64,000 bases of DNA from the NCBI GenBank assembly GCA_037043235.1, contig JAWRVZ010000101.1:372001-436000 (forward strand), written 5' to 3'. This DNA is from Rhodeus uyekii. Lineage: Eukaryota > Chordata > Actinopteri > Cypriniformes > Acheilognathidae. Made by a program: the position numbers and the translations under genes. The notes under the pieces are model-generated. The model ran no database searches, was not told the DNA's origin, and was given only the letters and a program-made list of their open reading frames with translations. Shown here piece by piece: positions 1-10,689 of this stretch. The first letter of the stretch is position 1. Every line of letters starts with the position of its first letter.

Positions 1-199
1 TAAAAAACAGTTCTTGAATTTTTGCTCTCATTTATTTTCACTTGACATATTCAATACACCACTTTCAAAATAAACATTAGTACATTTTCAAAAAGGTAAA
101 TACTATAAAAAAAAAAACTGAACAAAACTTGATGGCCAGCATTTTTAAGGGTCAAGGTACTTTGTGAGTACTCTCCTCACTCTCTTTCCCTCTCCCTCG

Positions 200-795
200 T
201 TACAGTCTGTGAAGCCTTTTCAGTGCAGCATATCTGGCTTTCAGACGAACAAAAGCACACTCATGTCCACAATCTGTTTTTTCAGAGGAGGGATCTGACC
301 AGTCTTAAAGTACAGGTTGAGCTTTGAATTAGCAAAAACCCGTGCATCGTGTACACTCCCGGGCCACTTTATCACAACATACATAAATCTGTACTTATAA
401 TCACAGACCGCCTGTACATTGATAGAATGTTTGCCTTTCCTGTTGATGTAGTCCAGTGGTCCCCAACCCCCGGTCCATGGATGAAATGGTACCGGGACGC
501 GGATCGAATTCGCGGACCGGTCCTTGGGCTGTGACGCTGCTGCTTTAGCAACGAGGAAGTGTGTTTAATCTCGCGCGGACTCGCTCAACAAACTGGAGCC
601 GCCACCGGTCCGCGGCAAAATTTTCACGCGTTTACCGGTCCGTGGCACAAAAAAGGTTGGGGACCACTGATGTAGTCCATCGAGTTGGCAGACAGCTGCT
701 TGATTTCTATGTGTGTGCCGTCGACCGCTCCCAAACACTGTGGCATGCCTTGATCACGATGGAAACGCAAAACCAGATCCGTAAAAGGCAACTTT
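200..795 (-). pseudogene. Harbinger (PIF/HARBI1-like) transposase remnant
   Basis: On the minus strand, 795 down to 678 reads as a transposase core with the motif LGAVDGTHIEI. This matches the first catalytic Asp block of PIF/Harbinger DDE nucleases. After a 216-bp insertion the same frame resumes at about 453 with [19 protein letters not shown] and WPGSVHDAR, also typical of HARBI1-like proteins. A further stretch near 190-270 resembles the C-terminal block around the catalytic Glu ([11 protein letters not shown]) but lies in another frame, so the gene is frameshifted. No complete ORF or clear terminal inverted repeats were seen. It is a dead fragment of a cut-and-paste DNA transposon. The family call is from motif recognition, not a search. 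Confidence 0.8.
454..669. mobile_element. Non-autonomous hAT element (MITE) inside the Harbinger transposase
   Basis: A 216-bp unit with inverted ends CAGTGGTCCCCAACC and GGTTGGGGACCACTG. It is flanked by perfect 8-bp direct repeats atgtagtc at 446-453 and 670-677. The 8-bp target duplication and CAGTG-type ends are hallmarks of hAT elements. It has no coding capacity. It interrupts the Harbinger transposase reading frame exactly at the duplicated target. Confidence 0.93.
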
Positions 796-879
796 ATGTA
801 CTTTTAGCCGTCCTGCAGCACGAGCACAATCATGTAGTCCGCCATTACTGTTGTTGCTGTTACGTGTGACGCAGCCGAC

Positions 880-1100
880 ACGTGATGTGATGACATCATC
901 GTTCTCACTAAAGATGCGGATTGGCCGTCCACACGAGAACGCAAGGGTGTCGTTCTCAGATCTTTCCACTTTAGAACCCGTTCTCCAAAGAGAGCGGATT
1001 CAGCCACCCAGAACGCCGGATCCGTGTGGACGCAACGCCAATCCTATACGAAATGTATGCGGTTACAGTGATTCACGTTCCCGTGTGGACGGGCCCTAAA
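880..1100. repeat. Possible MITE end, GC-rich and composition-shifted
   Basis: A stretch with repeated ggccgtccacacg and cgtgtggacggg words, resembling the ends of fish non-autonomous DNA transposons. It ends near 1100, where AT-rich sequence resumes. No matching opposite end or target duplication was found, so the boundaries are uncertain. Confidence 0.35.
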
Positions 1101-1824
1101 ATGGGAAATGTTTTCTGTGATGGGAGGTTTAGGGGTAGGGTTATAAAATCAAATCACACCTATGGACAGTCATTGTAAACATTCAAGAATGTGTGTGCGT
1201 GTGCGTGTGTGTCTATTCATATTACGATAAATAGACAGACTCTTTCATGAATACATTTTTATTTTCTAGAATGATACTGCACTGATTATTAGTGTTGGAA
1301 ACCCTTGGTTTCATGCGAACTGAAGTTAAAGGATTGATTAAACAAGTCAGGTAATTAAGTTTGATCCTTTTTATTTCACATGGTTTCAAAATGTGCAATC
1401 ATTACATTACAAAAAACATGTAAGATGCCACTGATAAAACAAATAATAAATCCCATTTAACACAAATTTGAACATACACAAAGTCGAAAGATCATGAACA
1501 TTCGCAGAGAGTGATTTCAACACAATAATGTATTTTGAATATCTTGCTTCAACAAACAGCTAAACAAAAAAAAGCTGTTTGTGGTATAGATTATGATATA
1601 ATGAAGAATGTTTCAGAAATGCTCTTATGATCAATTTAAAATAACACACATCTCTTCACAAATGGTGTCATTTCACAGCAACATTTTAACCTTCCTAAAG
1701 TGTCTTTTTTTCTTCCAAATAATCAAACTTCATTAAAAGAAAAGACTTTGCTAGATGAAATCAGTCTGTTGGAAGTTATTCAACACTGTTCAACACTTTG
1801 CAAGTGTGGATCGTGAAACGTTTC
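1101..1824. other. AT-rich interval, 3' flank of the first zinc-finger gene
   Basis: No ORF or repeat family was recognised. The part nearest 1824 lies just downstream of the minus-strand zinc-finger stop codon and probably includes its 3' UTR. Confidence 0.4.
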
Positions 1825-3046
1825 TCATTTGAACAACTTTGGGCAACGTTTTTTCACATGAACGTATAGATTAGGTGGATGTCTGAAGCTCTTCCCACAA
1901 GCAGAGCACTGGTGCGGCTTCTCTCCAGTATGAACTCTCTCGTGAGATTTCAAGCATGAGGAGGTAGAGAAGCTCTTTCCACAGTGTGAGCACGTGTGCC
2001 GTTTCTCTCCGGTATGAACTCTCTGGTGTGTTTTTAATGCACAAGCTGTAGTGTAGGTCTTCCCACATTCAAAGCACATATGAGGTCTCACACCGGTATG
2101 AATACGCTCATGCTCTTTAAACTTTTGCAGATGGGTAAAACACTTTCCACACAAAGAACAAAAGTGAGGCTTTACGCCAGTGTGAACTTTAAGGTGTGCT
2201 CTTAACCCTGATGCCAAAACGAATGTCTTCTCGCACTGATCGCAGCTGAACGACTTCACTCCGGCGTGAGTTTGCAGATGTCTGTTGAGAGCGCCTTTGG
2301 ATGAGAAACTCTTTCCACACTGAGAGCATGTGAACGGCTTCTCTCCAGTGTGAATCCTCGTGTGCTGCTTTAAGCATGCTTTGTCAATGAAACTCTTTCC
2401 ACACCGAGAGCACGTGAACGGTTTTTCTCCCGTGTGAATCATCATGTGCCTCTTCAGGTCAGTTTCATGCACGTAACTCTGTCCACACTGAGTGCATGTG
2501 AACGGTCTCTCTCCAGTGTGAATCCTCATGTGTCTCTTCAACTTTCCTTTGTCTGTGAAATCCTTTCCACACCGCGTGCACGTGAACAGATTTTCTCCCG
2601 TGTGAAATCTCATGTGTCGGTTAAGGTCTGGTTTATGTGCGTAACTCTTTCCACACTCAGTACAGGCGAATCTTTTGACTTCAGATTTCCCAGCTTTTTT
2701 GAGAGTGGATTTCCTTTTAGTCTTTGAATTGACTGTGTTTCCATCTGCAATTACAAATTGATGAGGATTTTAAATGTTGTTGGTCTTCATTCACTACCAT
2801 AAGGTGTAAAATCAACATGTTCAATTATAAATATTTGTTAAAGGACAAATGTAAAAGAAGGAATGTTGACAATTAAGTAAACCTTAATTTAGCAAAAATC
2901 GATCTATTATCTAGATGCATTGTTATATGTTAGTTTTCATCTTAATGTTGCTCATCAGTCATTCAAGGCAATGAAGGAAAACACCAACCTATTTGCTCCT
3001 CTGTATCCACATCTCTAATTCTGCAGGCTTCTTCCTCAAACTCCAT
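1825..3046 (-). CDS. C2H2 zinc-finger protein, fish type, two coding exons
   Basis: Predicted exons are 3046-2989 and 2744-1825 (325 aa; lengths 58 and 920 nt keep frame). Exon 1 starts MEFEEEACRIRDV and ends with donor AG/gttggt. The second exon carries ten C2H2 fingers joined by HTGEKP-like linkers. The last finger is atypical, with Cys replacing the final His (HVKKRC). Such tandem-finger proteins bind DNA in the nucleus, usually as transcriptional regulators, and the acidic N-terminal exon is shared by many fish zinc-finger genes. The acceptor used by the paralogue at 14086 is mutated here (AG to AC at the matching site, about 2805). An in-frame acceptor ttgcag at 2750-2745 can replace it, trimming the N-terminal region. 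The gene model is inferred, and the exon could instead be a pseudogene. Confidence 0.78.
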
Positions 3047-3237
3047 GTTTCCAATAGTATGTCAGTAGTTTCTCCTGGAGTAATTCCTCCTGCTTCAGCT
3101 GTGGGAAGGCGGGAATATTCCCCAGTACTTAAACTCTCATGAATGTCTGTGGGAGCGGCTTTACAGACTGAAGGCGTGAATTGTGGTCGCCGTTGCTCTT
3201 TTAGCAGATGCTCATCACACCTCCCCCTTGACCTCCC

Positions 3238-3240
<3 letters not shown>

Positions 3241-3268
<28 letters not shown>
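3241..3268. repeat. (CT)n microsatellite
   Basis: About 28 bases of alternating C and T, just upstream of the first zinc-finger gene on its own strand. Confidence 0.95.
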
Positions 3269-3880
3269 TTTGTGAACATCTGTTTTTCATCATCTGCATA
3301 ACATGTCAATGAAGGATACACTGGCACATATATTTCTTACTGGAAGAATCCCTGTATCACCCCTGATAACATATCTATATCAAGATATCATATTTCAACA
3401 TTTTTTACCAATATATTTTTGGCCCATTTTTGAAAACATATTTGTGGTGAACAGCACACTTCAGTGCCCAGTTTAGGGCCGGGTCCCTCACAAAAATGGA
3501 CAATGGTTTGCAGTTTCTGCTCTTCATCCATCGGGAGACGAATCCCTGAGGTCTTGACCTATGACTGCCATAAAAATTCCCCAGGATCTCCGGATGCAGC
3601 AGTAGATGCGTGAAAAGTGTTAAATCTGGTTACATCTGGTTAACTGCCTAATTTCAGGTTTGTCGAACATATGGAGAAAATACCTGAGTTAAATTACACA
3701 GAATGGTAAATTTCCAGTAATACCCATGTACTTCATGGACCTACACAACTGAAACACTGATGGCTGTCAGGCGTGAAGACTGGACGTCTTTATTCATATG
3801 TTCCTGACCAGTAGTTCATGTGCTGACTGTGTTCTCAGAGAGAGGAGGAGCTTTGAAATAGTCTTAGTCTTCCTTTAGAG

Positions 3881-4443
3881 CAGTGCTTCTCAATTATTTT
3901 CTGTCGCGCCCCCCCCTAGGAAGAAGTAAACATTTCGCGCGCCCCCCCTCCCCCTATATTGGAACTTTCGCTTTATTGTTTCCATGGCAACGCGTCATGC
4001 TTGTCACGTGACAGACCGCAGTCACAAAAAGCACTGTTTGATAGATGTTTCACATTTATTTAGTTTTTTGTTTTTTATTCAAAATAGTCACCAACTTGTT
4101 GGCTCTGTTATCAACTACCTGATATTCAGATTCTCAGATATGTGGAAGTGAATGTTTGTCGCTTAAAAACCTTTATAATGATCAAGTTCTCTGAGCGCGT
4201 CTTTTTTGGATCAGTGCCAGATAGCGCGTGAAAACACGTGTGAATTTAGTGGTTGAACACGTGACACACATGAACACCGGTGTGATCGTACACGTCAACG
4301 GGTGAAGGGTTTGTTATCTGAACTTCATATCTGCTGCTCTTGTTCAGTGCAAGAAAACTACTGCCTGGCAAAAAAAAGCATGTTCCCCAGGGTCACGCGC
4401 CCCCCCTGGCATCGCTCCGCGCCCCACTATTTGAGAACCACTG
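3881..4443. mobile_element. Non-autonomous hAT element, copy 1
   Basis: The ends are CAGTGCTTCTCAA and TTGAGAACCACTG in inverted orientation. Flanks are ctttagag (3873-3880) and ctttagtc (4444-4451), an imperfect 8-bp duplication. The interior has C-rich runs and no transposase. A longer relative lies at 36255-37584. Confidence 0.85.
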
Positions 4444-4479
4444 CTTTAGTCCCTGTATTCTCCAGGCTTATTGTTACAC

Positions 4480-4775
4480 TAGTGGAGCTGGCGTGTGATG
4501 CGGGAAGGAATCACGGAACTCGGAATCCGAACAAAAACACTTTAATTCAAAACGAGAAAACAAAAGGCACATGGGAGTGCATAACTCAAGCATCCACACG
4601 TTGACTGCAGGGACATAATGTTAACAACTGACAATGACAATGGAGCACATGAGGGTTTAAATACACTAGGAAAATACAAACAGGTGGTGAACTAAATGGG
4701 GTAATCAAACTAACAAGATAGCTACAGCAACACATGAGGGACAAAACAGGAGGATCAAGACCAGACTGTGACACT
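4480..4775. repeat. LTR-like remnant, antisense
   Basis: Sequence with an antisense poly(A)-signal-like and TATA-like layout similar to decayed fish LTRs (tttaattcaaaac, tttaaatacacta). No boundaries or duplication could be fixed. Confidence 0.3.
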
Positions 4776-4854
4776 TATACTATTTCAAGAAATGTTCGAA
4801 ACTTTGTATTGTGACGGTCTTGTGTACTTTTGCCTCTTCAGGATGAATGGCTTT

Positions 4855-4925
4855 CTGTAGGGCTCAAGTTGTACGCTGCTTTGGATAACAGTGTCTGCTA
4901 AATGAATACATGTAAATGTAAATGT
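4855..4925 (+). repeat. V-SINE-like 3' tail
   Basis: Contains gctttggataacagtgtctg followed by ctaaatgaatacatgtaaatg, the conserved tail motif of fish V-SINE/HE1-type SINEs. Only the tail is recognised. Antisense relatives occur at 26378-26500, 34858-35000 and 35775-35860. Confidence 0.6.
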
Positions 4926-5125
4926 GACAAGATGATCTCTTCCTGGACAATAGCAGTGGAACTGTTCATTGTTTATTCAATGTTTTAGCCAAGAGTATTT
5001 ATGAAAAATTAGAAACACTTAGACTTCCATCAAATATACTGTTTCTCCCCTGAGAAATACTTAATGGAACAAGAGTGGCAAACAGCCATGGTTTCCCATA
5101 TATCTAACTCTTTATAATGAACCCT

Positions 5126-5126
5126 C

Positions 5127-5218
<92 letters not shown>
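5126..5218. repeat. (CA)n microsatellite
   Basis: About 90 bases of CA repeats with one CAAACA interruption. The antisense Cys/Val ORF across it is an artefact of the repeat. Confidence 0.98.
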
Positions 5219-5222
<4 letters not shown>

Positions 5223-5499
5223 ACTTTTGTGGTTTAAATGATCTCTCATTCACACTTCTTGAATAGTTGTTTCACACATACAAACAGGTAGAGACTGAAA
5301 CACTGAAAGAATGTAACTGAAACACTGGATGGAAATCCAGCTAATTATTGGTTAAACTGTAGTTTTTCTATCTGCTCTCCTGGACTGCAACCAATCAAAT
5401 AACTTACCTAGAGGGTTTTGGGATGGATATATTGTAAATGTATCCAAATAAAGTCACTTTCCTGTAAGGATTTTGGGTGGGATAAATGTCACGTTTACC

Positions 5500-5835
5500 A
5501 ATTAAATGACTGGCAGATGGCCATCTGCTTTTCTTTCTGTGGCAGAACAGCCGGCCACTGGAGGAGGCATGTACACCAGCACGTCCAGATCTCCTCCGCT
5601 CTCTATTCTCCATTCGTCTCCTGTGAATTCAAATATCCAGCCTGCTCCAGCGAGCTGTAGATCTGAGTGCCCAACAGAGGGACTCTGGTCTATAGCACTC
5701 CCTGAGCACACTCTTGAACTTTTGACAGCCCCTGAGCACTTTCCTGAACTCCTGTCTGCTCCCGAGAGCCCTCTAGTCCCTGAGCTCCTTTTGGGTCCCA
5801 ATCCAATTCCAGAGCATCCTTTAGTCCCTGTGTAA
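5500..5835 (+). pseudogene. Proline-rich retroelement-like fragment
   Basis: The plus-strand frame reads a Pro/Glu/Leu-rich tail with repeated PEH/PEL/PES motifs. This resembles the proline-rich C-terminal parts of gag-like ORFs in fish LTR elements. No start, protease or RT is seen nearby. The identification is tentative. Confidence 0.3.
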
Positions 5836-6179
5836 GCTTCTGAGTTAACTTACTCTCATTAGAGTATTAGTAGACTGTGTGTTTAATATCTGATAACTCT
5901 TTATTGTGATGATCCTCAACAAACGTCAAAAATGTCAACTAACTCTCATTAGAGTATAAGTAGAGATAGCGTGGTTGAAATCAAAACAAATATCGCCATC
6001 TAGAGGAAAATCTGTTGCGTGGACAAACTATTATCATAGCTTCATTTAAAAACTCATGCAAGCTATTCTGAGGATCAAAACCACTCAAAATCTACTTAAA
6101 GTATGCAAAAGGTAACACAATAACAGTTTAATTATTATTTAATTAATTATTTAATTTTTATTTTACCAAATAGGTTATC

Positions 6180-6626
6180 TGTCACAGAGACGAACTCCGT
6201 GATTCCCTCCTCTGGCCATCGGAGGTCGCCATCACCCGAATACTAACACACACACACTCATGCATATAAACAGTACATTTCCCAGAAGCCCGTACCTTGG
6301 ACTAATCACCATCTCAGCTGTCCCTCATTCCCAGACACTATATAAGCCTGGTTATCCAGCATCTCAGTGCGAAGTCTTGTTGAGCCCCGGTGAACATTTC
6401 TGAGCGTTATTTGCCTTGCCTGTTTATCTGTTCCCATTATTGCTGTCTACGCGTTATTGAACTTGTCTGCCTGCCTGGAATTACAATCTGTGAGTGTTTT
6501 CTGCCTGCCTGTTACTTCGTCGCCGAATCTGCCTACCCTATTGTCCCTGTTTGCTCCTGTTTGACCACCATTGTATTCTTAATAAAGCACGCAAATGGAT
6601 CCTAGTCTGAGTGAGGAATCATTGCA
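6180..6626 (+). mobile_element. Solo LTR (447 bp) with 5-bp target duplication
   Basis: Begins TGTCACAG and ends ATTGCA, flanked by ttatc at 6175-6179 and 6627-6631. Inside are TATATAAG near 6340 and AATAAAG near 6580, a promoter-R-polyadenylation layout. Content and layout match the solo LTR at 29789-30308 (shared CTCTGGCCA..CGGAGG and ACATTTCCCAGAA words). The internal region was lost by LTR-LTR recombination. Confidence 0.88.
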
Positions 6627-6631
6627 TTATC

Positions 6632-7307
6632 AAAGAATACAAGCCATATTAAGATAATAAATTATCTTAAAAGAAGGTACAGTATATTATTTGTTTAAAG
6701 ATAAAAAATAATTTTGCCAGAGCCATTAAGTAGTTTTCTTTAAGAAGCGTTCCCATAAATTTCTCTTCTCTTCCATTCCTACATTCTGTTTAACAGCACA
6801 GCATTAATTAGGTTGTGTTTAATTCAGTTTTTTCCTTTTTGGTTATTAATTTACTAACCTTTAGGAGTGCATATTTATTATTAGCATTAATAAATGTTAT
6901 GGTATTTACCCTTTCATATCTTTTGTTATTAAATTTTATAAATTTTATTCCAATGGTGCATTTATTGTGTTGATGATCAAAGACTCTACTAGTTGTCCAG
7001 ACTCTCCCAAGGCCTTCAGATAAACCAGCTGACGACCGACTGCCTCTCATTTACATTTATTCTAAATGATCGAACAGCTCTTTTGTGAGTGTTCTTAAAT
7101 TGAAATAAAATGGTATTTTGAACTGGTGCCCCATTTGAATTTTAAGTGACACTTAAAGATCGAAAATCAATATGGCATCTGTGACTAGAGTAAAAACAAC
7201 TCCCTACACACTGACTGGGTGACAAGAGTGGCTGAGGACTCGAGAGGAGACTGAGAAGCATAGGCTTTGGCTATACATATTAAGTCCAGGATTGTAGTTA
7301 AGAGAGG
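6632..7307. other. AT-rich interval without recognised features
   Basis: No splice-consistent ORF, RNA gene or repeat family was recognised between the solo LTR and the next element. Confidence 0.4.
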
Positions 7308-7315
7308 GAGTTTAG

Positions 7316-8281
7316 TAGAGTTGAGCCGGATACTCGGCTGAAACGAGTATCCGGTACGGATAAAGCACTTTTGCCGAGTACAAGCACGAGTAATACGAGT
7401 CATTATCTGTGCTCGGATTGAATAAAAATCCTCATTGTGTAGCTGACTGTGTCTGCGTTCTGTGATAGGCTAGTCACAGCGCCCCTCCCCTACACATGCA
7501 GATTTGCTGCGTCCCGCGGCTTCGCCCTGCTCAATGATGCGCAGAACGCTGAGACGAGAACAGGTGTCTTTCTCTCAGTCACTCAGTTCGTGGGTCTTTT
7601 CCATTAACGTTTAGGGTTTCTTCAGCTTCAGGTTTGTTTTTTATTTCGGTTTGTTTGCAGTACTTATTAACCAGTAGAGTTCTAGTAAACGTGGGGTTTG
7701 TTCAGATGTGTTTTTTACTTCACGTGTCTGAAAGTGTCTGACACTTTCTTGCTGTATTTCATACAAAATAAAGGAATGCAGATCTTAAAAACAGCGTCAG
7801 ACTATTTGATCCATAGAACACACAGTCCCCCAGACCCCCCTCCCCCTCTCTCTTAGACACACACACACACACACACATACCTGGTGTGGAAATGAAAAGA
7901 ATCACAGTGATCATAGAAAAATTCAAAGTTAAAAAAAGAAAGTTATGTTCAAATGAAAACTCTTGTTCATTACATTTTCCTTCATAATTGCTACCGCATG
8001 TGTTGTATTGTAGCAAAATTGTAGTAAAACTTGTTCTCTATATAGTTTGTTTGTTATCGTGATCAAAACCATTGATCTGAAGCTCAATGCTGATGCTGTC
8101 ATGTGAATAGTTTTCTAATCAGCAATAAACAAAATTTCTGATCGACCCATATCAATTGCATGATTAAAAATAACATACCAGGTAAAGCCACGCCCACTTC
8201 CGGGTTAAGCCCCGCCCAGACCGAGTACAGATACAGATAATTCATATGGTTAACAGATAATGCTGTACTCACTCATCCCTA
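7316..8281. mobile_element. hAT-like non-autonomous element, family A copy 1
   Basis: A 966-bp unit between direct repeats gagtttag (7308-7315 and 8282-8289). Ends are TAGAGTTGAG and, inverted, TAGGGATGAG. A palindromic region near 7328-7353 (ggatactcg/cgagtatcc) lies close to one end, and a CA/CT-rich stretch is internal. No transposase ORF is present. An inverted relative lies at 28674-29756. Confidence 0.82.
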
Positions 8282-8292
8282 GAGTTTAGGTC

Positions 8293-8560
8293 AGGGGTCG
8301 GGAACCTATGGCTCTTTTGATGGCTGCATATGGCTCTATCGGTCCGCTACTTCCGCCCTCGGACGACAGGTAGATCGCGCCGCTCCCCAGTAGACAGATC
8401 GATCGCTCCGCTACTTCCGCCTTCAGACACTAAGCAGATTGCGCCGCAACCCCCCTCCCATTAACAGATCACTCGCTCCGCTACTTCCGCCTTCGGACGC
8501 CAGGCAGATTGCACCGCAACCCCCCGTCGACAGATCGCTCGCTCCGCTACTTCCGATCAC
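8293..8560. repeat. hAT-like end plus GC-rich tandem repeat
   Basis: Starts caggggtcgggaacctatgg, a hAT-type end. It then carries about four imperfect copies of a 65-70-bp unit containing ccgctacttccg and cagattgcgccgcaaccccc. The opposite terminal repeat was not found. Confidence 0.6.
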
Positions 8561-8639
8561 ACCCAATTGTGGACTTCCTGTGGACAGGTGAGCTGGGATG
8601 ATGCTGCCCCAAAATATTGTTTCTGGCTGGGTCTTTATG

Positions 8640-9625
8640 ATTAGCTAACCAAATTCATCTACTCAGGTCATTGCTTCGAACCAGTCTGGAACTTTGTTAA
8701 CTTCGTCCTGCTCCTCAATGGGTCAGAGTTTATGGTTGATGAAATTGAGGACAAGGTTACCATCATCCAGCTCAGTCTGGTGAGCTTCGGGGCATCCCTG
8801 CTCACCTCCCATCGACTGCCCTGCCAGCTCCAGTCCTACCTGACAGTCACGCTCATCTAGCGGAGTCTGAGTGGCTGTTAAAGAACACCCACCCACTGAT
8901 TCTTTGCACCCGGTCGGTCCCATAAACGAAGGAGGAGGAATAGGCCATGCTTCAGAGCCCGCAACGACCCATCAGCGTCAGAGCCCACTGTCTGCCAGGA
9001 GGCCATCCCAGAGCCTGTTTCTGGCCAGGAGGCCGCCCCAGAGCCTGTTTCTGGCCAGGAGGCCGCCCCAGAGCCTGTTTCTGGCAACGAGGTCACCCCA
9101 GAGCCTGTTTCTGGCCAGGAGGCCACCCCAGAGCCTTAAACTCCCGGCAAGACCTTGGATCCCTACTCAATTGGAGCCACCCTGGACGACTGAACCACCT
9201 TGGCCCCCAGAACTCTCTACATCATCCTGGATAACTGCCCTGCCAGCACCACCGTGGAAGAATTAGCCACTCTGGGTCCTTGAACTCCATAGCTCCGAGA
9301 ACTCCCCGCGTTTCCGGCGGTGCCTTGGAATGCTGCACTACCTTGGCCCCCTGAGCTCCCGGTGCGTACTTGGGACCCTGAGTTTCAGGCTTTTACCTGG
9401 AGGCCCCCATGAACTTTTGTGTTGTGTGCTGGTGTTCCATGTTCTTTGTTTTATGTAGTCTTTGTTCCATGTTCCTAGTAGTTGGCTTGCCTTGTTATAT
9501 GTTGTTCCTTGTTTTATGTATTTATTGTTTCCGGCTCCGTGTCAGTCGCGTGATATGTTCTGTTCTGTCCCTCACAACTGACACTTCCTAGACGCGAGGA
9601 CGCGCCATTCGGAAGGGGGGGTTAA
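8640..9625 (+). pseudogene. Gag-like fragment upstream of a 3' LTR
   Basis: The plus-strand frame from about 8670 reads CFEPVWNFVNFVLLLNGSEF, resembling the C-terminal part of gag in fish LTR elements. It is followed by stops and a Pro/Gln/Leu-rich region. From 8995 a 30-bp unit repeats five times. A purine run ggaagggggggttaa at 9611-9625 sits directly before the LTR start and fits a polypurine tract. Protease and pol are absent, so the element is truncated or internally deleted. Confidence 0.55.
8995..9137 (+). repeat. 30-bp coding-type minisatellite, five units
   Basis: Five near-identical units of ccaggaggccgccccagagc plus ctgtttctgg in direct tandem. In one frame they encode a repeated PQSLFLARRP motif. 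The unit length is divisible by three, so frame is kept across copies. Confidence 0.92.
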
Positions 9626-10040
9626 TGTTACCATGAGTCCTGTCCGGTGTGTCAATTGTGCAGTTACTGTCTGTCATGTCCTTTTGACACTTCCTGTCTG
9701 TAAGGTCATTGTTACACTTCCTGTGTACACTTCCTGTTACACTTCGTGTGATCACTAACTCATTAGTCTCCTCAGGTGTTACCCATTCCCGCTAGTATAA
9801 AACCCTCTTGTATTTCCCTTGTCTTTGTCAGTTGTTGATGTTATCAGAGTGACTCTGTTGTGACGTTAATGTGTGTGGATGCTGTCTCCGTGTTTGCCGT
9901 CTCCTTGTTCTCCTGGATCCCAGGTTTTTGCACAAGTGTGCCTTTTTTTGTTTTGTTATTTAAATAAATTATATTTTGTATCTGTTTATTAATAAAGTGA
10001 GCTTAAGTTGGAACCTGTTCCCCGCTCCAGAATCGTAACA
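9626..10040 (+). mobile_element. 3' LTR of a truncated LTR retrotransposon
   Basis: Begins TGTTACCATGAG after a purine tract and ends CGTAACA. It holds a TATA-like box (agtataaaac) near 9795 and AATAAATTAT/AATAAAG polyadenylation signals at 9963-9998. Length is 415 bp. No matching 5' LTR was recognised in the window. Confidence 0.72.
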
Positions 10041-10670
10041 CTCCTATTCTCACATCCAAACACTGACATCCAACAACAATTTATAGAAAGAAGGGAAGTC
10101 CATACAAAGTCAAACAAGGATAATTAATTAATCACCTAATCATACACACCTGAACTGAATGACGTAATGAGTGACTATGACAACAAACTAGGCAAGGAGA
10201 AACAAAAGTTCAAACTAAGTGAAACTGACATATATAACAGTATATATATATTTTTTAAATTAAGACTTTGTGGTTTGTGGTCAAGACTTTTCTTTTATTA
10301 TTGCACATTTTAAAGCCCCATATTTTTAAAGCTTTTTTGGTGCCTTTATATAAAAATGATTGCACTGTACACATTAACAAATTTTCTTTTTATACTTACT
10401 GAAGTTTATTATATTAATTCATTACTGCTTTTTCTTTTAATACTTTTTTACGTGTACTGTGCAATATTTTTTTAATTGTTCATTTCTCATCTACCATCTG
10501 TAATTGTACTCCATTGTTTCTCTTGGAGTGACAAAAAGATTGAAGTCTTTTTACAATAAATATTTTATTGAAAAACTTTCACATGGTGTATAATTTAGTA
10601 TAAATGGTGGTGCAGTTACAGTAACATAAAAGTAAACACATTAGAGGAGAGTCATCATAGACTCACAAAG
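10041..10670. other. AT-rich interval with LTR-like remnants
   Basis: The first 200 bp resemble other antisense LTR remnants in this window. The rest is AT-rich without recognisable coding or RNA features. Confidence 0.35.
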
Positions 10671-10689
10671 TACTTGAGCATTATGCCCT

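Noticed and set aside
2434..2727. Plus-strand ORFs opposite the zinc-finger exons (also at 13208).
   Set aside because: These are shadows of the repetitive finger-linker code on the minus strand.
5030..5215. Antisense ORF rich in Cys and Val.
   Set aside because: It is the translation of a (CA)n microsatellite.
8995..9137. Direct repeats of 30 bp that might suggest a CRISPR array.
   Set aside because: The units are contiguous without spacers and lie in eukaryotic transposon DNA; this is a minisatellite.
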